Shown: one piece after another, positions 16,826 to 25,410 of the stretch
Layout: every line of letters starts with the position of its first letter
How positions within the stretch are numbered: position 1 is the first letter of the stretch
Assembly (NCBI GenBank): GCA_021648365.1
Contig: JAKISY010000005.1
Span: 32,657 to 96,656, forward strand
From: Verrucomicrobiales bacterium
GTDB taxonomy: Bacteria; Verrucomicrobiota; Verrucomicrobiia; Verrucomicrobiales; DEV007
DNA: 64,000 nucleotides
Direction: 5' to 3'
The notes under the pieces: model-generated
Databases searched by the model: none
Told to the model about the DNA's origin: nothing
Seen by the model: the letters and a program-made list of their open reading frames with translations, nothing else
Translations under genes and position numbers: made by a program

Positions 16826-16932
16826 GCGTTTTGCCTGAGCAGACTTTATTAGGCAGTGATGATGATCCTGACCCGCTGAGTAGGTGGACGGCAGTCTTGT
16901 GTGATTACGGATTTAACAGGAGGTGGAGGTGA
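16822..16932 (+). CDS. Possible 36-residue coupling peptide
   Basis: A short frame (begins MSVLPEQTLLG, ends FNRRWR) whose ATG overlaps the stop of the FmdB-like gene (ATGA) and whose TGA overlaps the ATG of the next gene (TGATG). It covers the strong AGGAGGT ribosome site (16918-16924) of the downstream gene. It may be a genuine small protein or only a device that carries ribosomes from one gene to the next. No family recognised. Confidence 0.35.
   Translation: MSVLPEQTLLGSDDDPDPLSRWTAVLCDYGFNRRWR
16918..16924 (+). promoter_or_regulatory. Strong ribosome-binding site of the CorC-like gene
   Basis: AGGAGGT, a full anti-16S complement, lies 7 bases before ATG 16932. This decides the start of the membrane protein in favour of 16932 rather than the in-frame GTG at 16923, which would overlap the site. 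Confidence 0.8.
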
Positions 16933-18389
16933 TGATGGGTTGGATTTTGTGGCAGGGGGATTTTGCGCTGTTTGATTTGCCGAGCTTGTTGGCGATGGCG
17001 GGTTCTGAGCAGATGGCGCACGAGTGGACTTTGGGCTGGGGGGATATGTCGCTGCGCTTGTTGTTGGTGCTGTTTTTCATTTTGTTGAACGGCTTTTTTG
17101 TGGCTGCGGAGTTTGCTTTGGTGAAAGTACGGGCGAGCCAGTTGGATACCATGATCGATGAGGGCAAGAAGGGTGCGCGCTTGGCTCGTCACATGACGGA
17201 TGGCGAAAATTTGGACGCGTATTTGTCGGCTTGTCAGTTGGGGATCACCTTGGCGAGTTTGGCTCTGGGGTGGATCGGTGAACCGTTTGTGGGCAAGTTG
17301 GTGCAGCCGTTGCTGTTCAAGATGGGGATTGCTGATCAGTGGGTGACGTGGGTGTCATTTTTTCTGGCTTTTTCTTTCATCACTTTCATGCATGTGGTGG
17401 TGGGTGAGCAGATGCCGAAGTCTTTAGCGATTCGCAAGTCGGCACCCACTTCTCTGTGGGTGGTGCGACCTTTGGCTTTGTTCTATCGTGTTTTCATTTT
17501 GCCGATCTGGTTGCTGAATGTTTCTGCCAAATGGTTGATGAGAACTTTGTTCAGGATCGATGTGGTGCCGGCGCACGAGTTGGTTCACAGTGCGGAGGAG
17601 ATCAGGATTTTGGTCGCGGAAACGGAAAAAGCGGATGATGTGACGGATACCGAGCGTGAGATTTTGATCAACGCCTTGGCATTGAATGATCTGAGTGTGC
17701 GCGATATCATGACGCCGCGCAATGAGGTGGTGACTTTAGATGTTGAGAAAAGTTTTGAGGAGAACTTGAAGGTGGCTTTGGAGACCAAGCATACGCGATT
17801 TCCTTTGGTGAAGGAGGGGCACCTTGATCATGTGGTTGGCTTGATTCACATCAAGGATTTGTTAGGGCAAGTGCGGGAGAGTGACCCAGACTTGTTGGCG
17901 ATCAAGCGGGAGATTTTTCCTGTGCCAGAGTTGATGAAGCTGGACGTTTTGTTGAAGACTTTTTTAGCCAAACATGCCCATTTGGCTTTGGTGGTGGACG
18001 AGTTTGGCGGAGCTCTGGGTTTGGTGATGTTGGATGATGTGGTGGAGCAGTTGGTGGGGGAGATCCAAGATGAATTTGATGAGGAGGATGTGGAATTTCG
18101 TCGCTTGAATGACGACGAGTTCGTCGTGCACGGAACCTATCCGCTACATGAGTTGGGAGTGCAGACGGACTTGGATTTGGAGAATCCTGATGTGAGCACG
18201 GTGGGGGGCTATGTGACTCATTTGGCCGGGCGTCTGCCTGAGAAGGGGGAGCAGATTCGGGTAGAAAACTATCAGGCCTTGATCACGGATGCGGATGAAC
18301 GCAGTGTGCGTGAAGTTCAGTTCACTCGAGTTTTTGAAGAGCTGAAGGAAGGTGGTGAGGGTGAGGGAAAGAGTGCGGCCGCAGGATGA
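16932..18389 (+). CDS. CorC/HlyC-type membrane protein (CNNM and CBS domains)
   Basis: About 485 residues. A DUF21/CNNM transmembrane domain with four hydrophobic segments (about 30-230; NGFFVAAEFALVKVRASQLD is its signature) is followed by a tandem CBS pair (about 235-360; RDIMTPRNEVVTLD, TRFPLVKEG and LALVVDEFGGALGLVMLDD) and a C-terminal CorC/HlyC domain that ends before an Ala/Gly-rich tail. The family is linked to Mg2+/Co2+ efflux and resistance; the hemolysin label is historical. The start and its ribosome site are discussed with the neighbouring entries. The stop overlaps the next gene as ATGA. Confidence 0.92.
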   Translation: MMGWILWQGDFALFDLPSLLAMAGSEQMAHEWTLGWGDMSLRLLLVLFFILLNGFFVAAEFALVKVRASQLDTMIDEGKKGARLARHMTDGENLDAYLSACQLGITLASLALGWIGEPFVGKLVQPLLFKMGIADQWVTWVSFFLAFSFITFMHVVVGEQMPKSLAIRKSAPTSLWVVRPLALFYRVFILPIWLLNVSAKWLMRTLFRIDVVPAHELVHSAEEIRILVAETEKADDVTDTEREILINALALNDLSVRDIMTPRNEVVTLDVEKSFEENLKVALETKHTRFPLVKEGHLDHVVGLIHIKDLLGQVRESDPDLLAIKREIFPVPELMKLDVLLKTFLAKHAHLALVVDEFGGALGLVMLDDVVEQLVGEIQDEFDEEDVEFRRLNDDEFVVHGTYPLHELGVQTDLDLENPDVSTVGGYVTHLAGRLPEKGEQIRVENYQALITDADERSVREVQFTRVFEELKEGGEGEGKSAAAG

Positions 18390-19288
18390 AAATAGGAATC
18401 ACAGGAGCGAGAGGCTTGGTAGGAAAGGTTTTGGCTGCTCGGCTTAGGAAACAAGGGCATGATCTGGTGCTCTACACTCGCGCTGTGGAGGGTCGCTGGG
18501 AGGAACTGGAGTCGGCAGAGGAGTTGCGTCATTTTTCGCCAGAAGTGGCTGGGGATACCGATGTGAGTGGTTTGCATGCTTTGATTCATTTGGCAGGTGA
18601 GCCGGTATTAGAGGTTTGGACGGCAGCTAAAAAAGAACAAATTCGCGCTAGTCGGATTGATGGGACGGCGGGTTTGGTAGCAGCCATGGAAGCTTGCGAT
18701 GCTGCACCGAAGGTGTTCGTGACGGCATCTGGCACGGGTTTTTATGGTGACCGTGGGGATGAGGTGCTGACGGAAGAGAGTGAGCACGGCGAAGGTTTTT
18801 TATCGGAGGTGAGTCAAGCATGGGAGGCAGAGGCGATGCGTGCGCAAGCTTTGGGCATTCGGGTGGTGTGTGGTCGCATTGGTATGGTTTTGGGCAGCGA
18901 GGGTGGGGCAGCACCGAAGTTAAAAACTTTGTTCCGCTGGGGTTTAGGCGGGCAACTTGGGTCGGGGAAGCAGTGGATGCCTTGGGTGCACGTCGAGGAT
19001 GTGGCGCAGATGTTTATCCATGCGGTGGAGCAGGAGAGTTTGGTGGGAGCGGTTAATTTTTGTGCGCCTGAGGCGGTGAGGAATAAGGATTTTACGAAGG
19101 CGCTCGCGCGACAGGTGAAGCGACCCGCGTTAGCGTGGGTTCCCGCGCCTGTCTTGAAATTGGTGATGGGCGGTTTGTCGGATTTGGTGCTGATGAGTGA
19201 GCGAGTGGAGTCGGTGAGCCTGCGGGAGAGCGGTTTTGAGTGGAGTTATGCTGATTTGCAAGCTGCTTTGGCAGAGGTGATGGCTTAG
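18386..19288 (+). CDS. TIGR01777-family NAD(P)-dependent epimerase-like oxidoreductase (YfcH type)
   Basis: Extended SDR protein of 300 residues. The Rossmann signature GARGLVGKVLAARLRKQGH is at the N-terminus; LIHLAGEPV, VTASGTGFYGDRGDE and the family-specific WEAEA region follow. The C-terminal DUF1731-like segment includes VPAPVLKLVMGG. The substrate is unknown for the family. It overlaps the CorC-like gene by 4 bases, so the two are one transcript. Convergent with the giant PQQ gene. Confidence 0.9.
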   Translation: MKIGITGARGLVGKVLAARLRKQGHDLVLYTRAVEGRWEELESAEELRHFSPEVAGDTDVSGLHALIHLAGEPVLEVWTAAKKEQIRASRIDGTAGLVAAMEACDAAPKVFVTASGTGFYGDRGDEVLTEESEHGEGFLSEVSQAWEAEAMRAQALGIRVVCGRIGMVLGSEGGAAPKLKTLFRWGLGGQLGSGKQWMPWVHVEDVAQMFIHAVEQESLVGAVNFCAPEAVRNKDFTKALARQVKRPALAWVPAPVLKLVMGGLSDLVLMSERVESVSLRESGFEWSYADLQAALAEVMA

Positions 19289-19290
19289 GA

Positions 19291-22200
19291 TTAGGGTTTG
19301 TTTTTTGGCATGAAGCCGAGTGAGGTTTCGATCCAGATACCACAACTGCAGCCTCCGCCGGCTTCAGGGGAAAGGATCATACCTGCTGCGGGGATGGTGC
19401 TCAACCAACAACCGGGGCGCAGTCGTTTCCATGAACTGAGTTTGTCATTGTCTCGATCCCAGAGGGTGACGTTGCCTTTGCGGTAAATGGCGGTATGGCT
19501 TGTCAGCGCGTAGGTTCCGCAGTGTCCTGCGGGCATGGCTCCGACGGTTTTACCGGTTTTCAGATCGAGCACATGGGGGCGCATGTATAATTTGTTTTCA
19601 GCGATGCCAGGTCGCGACATCGCCATGCCATGATCGCCTTTGTCTTTGATCCAATCGAGTTCACGCTGCCAGAGTTTTTTTCCGCTGCTCTCTTCAAGGG
19701 CGTAGAGCTTGTATTTGGTTTCGCCAGATGCGGCGACCACCAAGGTGCCTTTGCCGCGTGCCATGTGAACCATCACGGTGCCATTTTGGATTTCCATCGG
19801 CTGTTCCCATACGATGCTGCCAGTCTCAAGATCGAGGGCGACGATGTATTGATCTTGCCATAGCTCAGGCATGCCGATGCGGCGAGATTGGGAGGCGAGG
19901 ACTTTTTTGTTGCGGCTTTCTACAAAATAAACGCGTCCGTCGGCTACCGTAATGGTGGAGTTGAGAATGACGCCATCAGAATAAGTCCACAACTGGCGAC
20001 CCGTTTTTTTATCGTGAGCGAAAACATTGTCACTACAGACTTTGAAAGTAACCGGACCTTTGCGGTCGTCGTACCAACCGGCGCCCGATCCACCCCAGAA
20101 ATCAACATAAGCAGAACCACTTTTGACGGCACTACCGATGATTTTGTCCTGATGACGTGCGATGTAGGACCAATCGTATTGCCAGTCTTTGTGATGACCG
20201 GGGTGAACTTTGGTGATGGATTGGATCTCACCGGTGCGGGCGTCGATTTGCCATAGAGCGTCTTTGATGGCGACAAAAACATGGTCACTATCGGCGCACC
20301 AATTACTGCTGTCTCGTGGCACGTTGAAACGTTGCATGGGAGGGATGTCGAGCGCCCACAGCACGGTGCCGTTGTAGGCATCGATGGCGATGATGCGGTG
20401 CAAACCTTGCACAAATAAACGTCCACCGGCGGATAGCGGTGAGGGTTTGCGTCCATTGCGGTCGGGTTGGGCGCGTGGGCCAGGGCGTCCTAACCATTGC
20501 ACTCGCAAGTCGCGTGCAGAGCGAGCCCCGCCAAGGTCTTCACCGCCGTAAGCGGAGTTGTCGGCGAGCCCGTAGAGGTGCGACCATTCGCCAGCGCCTT
20601 TGAGTGGACCTCTGGTAATGCTGGCGAGGAGGGTTGTTTTGGGTTCGTAGATTTTGGCGGGAGTTTTCCCGAGCCATGTTTGTAATTGAGCGTCGCTGAT
20701 CTTGGTGGTGGGGGTGCGGTAGATCAGGGCGAGTCCTCCATCGGGGCGCAGCAGGCGCATCACTTCAGTGCTGTCGCTACGAATCTTGCCATCTTGCAGT
20801 ATGGGGGAGTAAAGCAACAGATTGGCAAATTCACCAGTGTAGGGGAGCTTATCGAGTGACTCGACGTGGCGGACGGTGGTTCGTCGTCCGTAGATGCCTG
20901 CTTGGCTGAGAGTAGCGCGAGCGGTGGCGACTTGGGAGGCATCAGTTTCGACTCCGATGATGGTGAGATTGGACTGACGCGCCAGCTCATACATCAGGTG
21001 ACCATCGCCTGCACCTAGAACGAGACAGATACCCTTGCTTTCCTTTAGCTTAGCTTTTTTGAGTAGCTGATTAGCTGTTTGGGCGATCGTTTTGGCGGTA
21101 GGTTTATGGGCGTAAGGGTTGGGTCGTTTGGGCCACTTGGCTTGAGTGAAATTAAAGGTGGTATCCAGTTCAAAGGTGGGGCTGATGCCACTCGTTCCGG
21201 TGACAATTTGATAACTGTAGAGAGTTTGCCTTTTGAGACCGTCGATGCGCAGGCGATGGTCAGTTTTGGGGGCAGGGTCGGTCACTTTACGAGATCCGTC
21301 TGCTGTTTGTAGAATCAGAACACTAGGGGATTTTTCTTCTGTTTGCCAAGAAACTTCTACGGTTTCTCGGTCAATGAAATGCGCGTAAGGACCAAGAGGA
21401 AGTGTGATGGGTTTAGGAAAGGCACTTTTTTTAGCTTGGTAGTGGTGGGCGATTTGTTCTTTGGTCAAAGCACGGGAATAGAGTGAGATTTCGTGTAAGC
21501 GCCCCTTCATGCGGTTGTTTTCATCTTTGTCGTGGTAGGCACCTATTTCAAAAAAGGCTTGAGGTGGGTAGCTGATGGAACCTGTCTGAAGATCGGATGA
21601 ATTCTCCAGCTCTCCGTTGACATAGATGCGTTGGGTTTTGCCGTCGTAGGTGCCCACGACGTGATACCAGGTTTCGGTTTTGAAGTCCGTTTTTCCTTTT
21701 AGGTAAGTTAGCGCGTCTTTACCACCTTCGGCATTGAGCGCGAAGGAGAATTTGGAATCGTTGTAACCCAATAGCCAGCCTTTTTCGTAAGCCCCATTAT
21801 CTTGGAATGCTCCTATGATCCCGCCCCATTGAGTGGGTTGATCGATGCGAACCCAAGCTTCGACTGAGAGTTGTTGAGTAGGGAGCTTGGCTTCGGCTAT
21901 ATTTTTAGTTAGCATGACACTGTTGTTGCCATCGAACACCAGAGCTTCGATGCCCCCTGTTTGGCGCAAGTTCACCTCGCCGAGGATGGTGCCATCAAGG
22001 CGACCGCCGGCGTCGAGCACCCGTCGTTCTGCATCTGCGAGACCACGGCGTTTGGCGCGTTCATTCATGCCGCTGTGAAAAGTCCAGCGCCCATTTAGTC
22101 CCGGAACTTTAGTTGAGGGAGTTTTGGCGTTTTTCTCGATGGCAAGGGTAGGTGATTTTGTAGCTGGGAGAGCAGTGGGATGGGGCGTTTTATGGTTGGA

Positions 22201-23436
22201 TTGAAAGCAGAGCAATTCGCCTTCGTCGGTACTGACGAGCAGCGATTGTCCAGCAAGTATGAGCAGGCGGGCGTTGCCATTGATCGTAGCACGCCAGACA
22301 GGCTCACCATTTTTTGCATTCAGCGCGACTACTTCGTTTCTTGCGCCGACAAACAGGGTTTGGCGATTGAGCACGAGGTCATGGGCATGCGGGATGTTGC
22401 TTTTCCATAACAGCTTTTGGGTTTTGCGATCAACTGCGCTTACCTGATTATCTGCTAAACGGAAATCTAATGTGCTGCTTAGCACATTGCTGTTGAATCC
22501 TTTGTGAGTGGCGAGGGCTTCACGGGTATTGAGGTCGCTGACGGTGATCCAGCCGGTGAGATTGCCTGGGCCGTGGCAGACGGTTCCTTCATCGGAAATC
22601 ATCACGAAGCTACCGCCGCCTCCCTTGCCGTTGTCACCGCTCAGGGCTTTGATGGGGCTTCCGTCAGCAAGGTTGAAAATCATCGGCGCTATGCGGCCTT
22701 GGGGAGCGACTAGCAGTTTGTCGGAGGCTGCCATAGCCCCTTCGATAGTGGCTCCGTCTATTTTGCGAACGAAACATCCGTCAGTATCCGTCTTTCCTGT
22801 TTTGGCGTCGATGGCGCAGAGGAAAGAGGGATCCCAAGGCAGCATCGAAAAAGCGCAATAGGCGATGCCGTTTTTGATCAGTAAACCGGTGCGGCAGGGC
22901 CAACGAGAGATCATGCGTCCGTTATGCAGGATTAGAGGTTCTTGCATGGGAGGGCGAAACTTCCACATCAGCTTACCTGTTTTGGCATCAATACAATAAG
23001 CCTGACCATCATCGCAACCAAAATAAACTCGGCCCTCGGCGATCGTAGGAGTGATGCGAACCGGACCACCTGCCCAGAATTTCCAGCGAACGCCTCCAGT
23101 GTTCAAGTCAAGGCAGATCACAGCATCTTCGCTCGATGAAGCGACGTAGGCGGAGCTTCCCGAGACTGCTACGCCAAAAGCTGCGTCGTAATTTCTCATG
23201 GCTCGCAGGTTGATGATGTTTTTATAAGCGTCCCACCGTGCTGGGGATGCCCAGGCGGTTTGTGGGACGGCATCACTGTTCCATGTCCATTGAAGACTGA
23301 GCTTGCTGGCGTCGATATTTTCATCTGCGACGCCGCTGCGTTGAGAGTCGCCGCGAAAAGTTGACCAATCTCCTGCGTGCAAGAGTGTTTGGGGAATGAT
23401 CAGAAAGAAGAGGAGTAGAATTTGGTCAGTTCGCAT
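19291..23436 (-). CDS. Giant secreted PQQ-propeller protein with embedded LamG and methyltransferase-like domains
   Basis: 1381 residues with a signal peptide (first about 22 residues). In order: PQQ/BamB-like beta-propeller (about 25-430; GVRWKFWAG, GKLMWKF, KLLWKS repeats); LamG/concanavalin-like jellyroll (about 500-670; SVEAWVRID, TWYHVVGTYDGKTQRIYVNGE); a small beta linker; a Rossmann methyltransferase-like domain (about 800-930; LVLGAGDGHLMYELA then VGVETDAS-like text); and a second propeller (about 960-1372; GTVLWALD, GRQLWTYSD, GSIVWEQP). Propellers plus LamG suggest carbohydrate or surface binding. SAM is not known outside the cytoplasm, so the methyltransferase-like part may be structural. 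This combined architecture occurs in PVC-group proteins as far as I recall, without an assigned function. Confidence 0.82.
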   Translation of the reverse strand: MRTDQILLLFFLIIPQTLLHAGDWSTFRGDSQRSGVADENIDASKLSLQWTWNSDAVPQTAWASPARWDAYKNIINLRAMRNYDAAFGVAVSGSSAYVASSSEDAVICLDLNTGGVRWKFWAGGPVRITPTIAEGRVYFGCDDGQAYCIDAKTGKLMWKFRPPMQEPLILHNGRMISRWPCRTGLLIKNGIAYCAFSMLPWDPSFLCAIDAKTGKTDTDGCFVRKIDGATIEGAMAASDKLLVAPQGRIAPMIFNLADGSPIKALSGDNGKGGGGSFVMISDEGTVCHGPGNLTGWITVSDLNTREALATHKGFNSNVLSSTLDFRLADNQVSAVDRKTQKLLWKSNIPHAHDLVLNRQTLFVGARNEVVALNAKNGEPVWRATINGNARLLILAGQSLLVSTDEGELLCFQSNHKTPHPTALPATKSPTLAIEKNAKTPSTKVPGLNGRWTFHSGMNERAKRRGLADAERRVLDAGGRLDGTILGEVNLRQTGGIEALVFDGNNSVMLTKNIAEAKLPTQQLSVEAWVRIDQPTQWGGIIGAFQDNGAYEKGWLLGYNDSKFSFALNAEGGKDALTYLKGKTDFKTETWYHVVGTYDGKTQRIYVNGELENSSDLQTGSISYPPQAFFEIGAYHDKDENNRMKGRLHEISLYSRALTKEQIAHHYQAKKSAFPKPITLPLGPYAHFIDRETVEVSWQTEEKSPSVLILQTADGSRKVTDPAPKTDHRLRIDGLKRQTLYSYQIVTGTSGISPTFELDTTFNFTQAKWPKRPNPYAHKPTAKTIAQTANQLLKKAKLKESKGICLVLGAGDGHLMYELARQSNLTIIGVETDASQVATARATLSQAGIYGRRTTVRHVESLDKLPYTGEFANLLLYSPILQDGKIRSDSTEVMRLLRPDGGLALIYRTPTTKISDAQLQTWLGKTPAKIYEPKTTLLASITRGPLKGAGEWSHLYGLADNSAYGGEDLGGARSARDLRVQWLGRPGPRAQPDRNGRKPSPLSAGGRLFVQGLHRIIAIDAYNGTVLWALDIPPMQRFNVPRDSSNWCADSDHVFVAIKDALWQIDARTGEIQSITKVHPGHHKDWQYDWSYIARHQDKIIGSAVKSGSAYVDFWGGSGAGWYDDRKGPVTFKVCSDNVFAHDKKTGRQLWTYSDGVILNSTITVADGRVYFVESRNKKVLASQSRRIGMPELWQDQYIVALDLETGSIVWEQPMEIQNGTVMVHMARGKGTLVVAASGETKYKLYALEESSGKKLWQRELDWIKDKGDHGMAMSRPGIAENKLYMRPHVLDLKTGKTVGAMPAGHCGTYALTSHTAIYRKGNVTLWDRDNDKLSSWKRLRPGCWLSTIPAAGMILSPEAGGGCSCGIWIETSLGFMPKNKP

Positions 23437-23627
23437 GATTGTGGGTTCAATAGTTCAATAGATAGGAGGAAAATAGAGGGTTCTGATAGATTTGCAAATG
23501 AGGAGAGCGCACGGTAAACCCGCCGTCGATGGGCTTGTGATTGGTAGGATCGTGTGCTTGATTGTGAACCGCGCTTGGTGATGAACGCTGAGTGCGCGCA
23601 TTCATAACCCCCATAAACCTACTTGCC

Positions 23628-24962
23628 ATGAAAACCCGTCGTCAATTCATCACTTCAGCGGCAGCCGTCGCAGCCCCGTCTATTTTACCAGGCGCTATTT
23701 TTGCAGAGGTCAAGAAAAGCGCACCAAGCGAACGCATCACCATGGGGATGATCGGAGTTGGAGGTCGAGGTTTTGCTAACATGGATGCTTTTTTGAGGTT
23801 GCCAGATGTGCAGGTGGTGGCGGTGTGCGATGTGGATTCTCTGCATTATGGGAAACATGAGGGACGTAAGGGGCGCGCGTATGGGCGCGATGCGGCAAAA
23901 GCGGCGGTGGAAGGTTATTATGGCAAACAGAAGGGTAGTGAGTTCAAAGGCTGTGACGCTTATTCTGACTACCGAGAATTGTGTGCCCGTGAGGACATCG
24001 ATGCGGTGCTGGTGGCGACACCGGACAACTGGCATGCTTTGGCAGCGATGGAGGCACTAAAACATGGTAAGGATGTTTATTGCGAAAAGCCGATCACGCA
24101 CTTGTTTGCTGAGGGGCAGGCGTTGTATCGTGAGGTGGCGGCACGAAAAGCGATTTTTCAGACCGGATCTCAGCAACGCTCGACAGCAAATTTCCATCAG
24201 GCGGTGGAGTTGATTCAGAACGGGGTGATCGGTAAAGTGAAGCGGGTAGAGGTGGGTTTGCCTAAGGGGCATAATCAACCGTTGGCGGATACCTCGAATA
24301 CTACGCCGCCCGATCATTTGGATTACAATTTCTGGACAGGGCCGAGTGAGATGTTGCCCTATATGAAAGCGCGTAGTCACTGGAACTGGCGTTGGCATTT
24401 GGCTTATGGAGGTGGTCAGCTGATGGATTGGATCGGTCATCACAATGACATCAATCACTGGGCGCTGGGCATGGACAAAAGTGGACCGCAGACGGTGGAG
24501 GCGGTGGGCTGGACTTGGCCAGAGACGAAGGTTTACAATTCGCCAGTGGATTATGAAGTGCGTTGTACTTATGCGGGAGGTATCGAGACCAGTATCGGAC
24601 CGGTGAATGCGATGGGCACTAAGTGGATCGGCGAAAATGGGTGGGTCTATGTGAACCGTAATCAACTGGAGGCGTCGAATCCTGAGTGGGTGAAGAAGGA
24701 ATTCAATCCTGGGTCGAAGCGTGCTTACAAAGCACCGGAGCATCATCGTAACTTCATCGATGGGGTGAAAACTCGCACGGAATGTGTCGCGCCTGCCGAG
24801 ACAGCGCATCGTTCGATCACTCCAGGGCATATCGCTTATGTGTCACAGGCTTTGGGGCGTAAGTTGAAATGGGATCCGGCGAAGGAAGAGGTGATTGGAG
24901 ATGCGGAGGCACAGAAGAAATTGATGGCATTGCCATATCGTGCGCCTTGGAAGTTGGGGTGA
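23628..24962 (+). CDS. Tat-exported Gfo/Idh/MocA-family oxidoreductase
   Basis: NAD(P)-dependent sugar or inositol dehydrogenase-like protein of 444 residues. The N-terminus MKTRRQFITSAAAVAAPSIL carries the twin-arginine motif RRQF, so export in folded form, possibly with bound cofactor, is likely. The Rossmann motif GVGGRGFANMDAF follows, then CEKPITH, the family Lys motif, and a C-terminal alpha/beta domain with HWNWRWHLAYGGGQLMDWIGHHNDI. This is the common PVC form of the family. An upstream GTG start at 23592 is rejected because it would bury the Tat signal. Confidence 0.9.
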   Translation: MKTRRQFITSAAAVAAPSILPGAIFAEVKKSAPSERITMGMIGVGGRGFANMDAFLRLPDVQVVAVCDVDSLHYGKHEGRKGRAYGRDAAKAAVEGYYGKQKGSEFKGCDAYSDYRELCAREDIDAVLVATPDNWHALAAMEALKHGKDVYCEKPITHLFAEGQALYREVAARKAIFQTGSQQRSTANFHQAVELIQNGVIGKVKRVEVGLPKGHNQPLADTSNTTPPDHLDYNFWTGPSEMLPYMKARSHWNWRWHLAYGGGQLMDWIGHHNDINHWALGMDKSGPQTVEAVGWTWPETKVYNSPVDYEVRCTYAGGIETSIGPVNAMGTKWIGENGWVYVNRNQLEASNPEWVKKEFNPGSKRAYKAPEHHRNFIDGVKTRTECVAPAETAHRSITPGHIAYVSQALGRKLKWDPAKEEVIGDAEAQKKLMALPYRAPWKLG

Positions 24963-25091
24963 TGGGTGTTTGTGAAGTATGTGGCGGGTTATGAGGGGAG
25001 ATTCTCACGCCCGCTGCGCTCAAGCCGCTAAGACGCAAAGGGGGGGGGCTGTCCTCGATATCGCTACGACATTTATGCAGCATAAGAGGGG

Positions 25092-25410
25092 AACCACAGA
25101 TTACGCAGATAATCGCAGATGAAGAGGTTTGAAATTAGCAAATCAAAGAAGTGATTTGTGAAGTTTAAGTCAAAAAATATGTAACTATTGGCTCCGCCTA
25201 TCTGCACTGCGTTTCGGTTCAGGTGCGAGAGTGACAGAAATGCGCGTGATTGGAAAGTAGGGTGGGTGTCCTCACCCGCTCCCTTTTATTGCTAGATCAC
25301 CATCGGCGGGTGAGGACACCCACTCTACCGCAATCTTTCGCAGTATCTGCCGCCTTTATCTCTTTTCGTTCGGTTGCGTCATCTGCGGTTGAATGTTTTT
25401 TTTCGTGTTG
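25092..25410. repeat. Dispersed hairpin element interrupted by a REP-like palindrome
   Basis: The 416-base gap between the oxidoreductase and the FGE-like gene consists largely of this element. The left side has AACCACAGATTACGCAGATA with the word GCAGAT repeated; the right side has ATCTGCGGTTGAATG and a T-rich end. The centre GGCTCCGCCTATCTGCACTG is shared with copies near 53480 and 59545. A separate 72-base palindrome (25257-25328) lies inside. Just left of it is a run of nine G (25040-25048) after a CGCTAAGACGCAAAG word. The right end overlaps the last codons of the FGE-like gene. Confidence 0.7.
25257..25328. repeat. REP-like palindrome with 23-base arms
   Basis: The arms are GTAGGGTGGGTGTCCTCACC plus CGC (25257-25279) and its inverse (25306-25328), matching at 22 of 23 positions with an 18-base perfect core (25262-25279 and 25306-25323). 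The loop is 26 bases. It could act as a strong RNA hairpin terminating either neighbouring gene, and its type (GGTGTCCTCACCC) looks like a dispersed extragenic palindrome. Confidence 0.8.

Noticed and set aside
24057..24830. 257-codon minus-strand frame opposite the Gfo/Idh oxidoreductase
   Set aside because: Antisense to a well-matched enzyme, with no recognisable domain.
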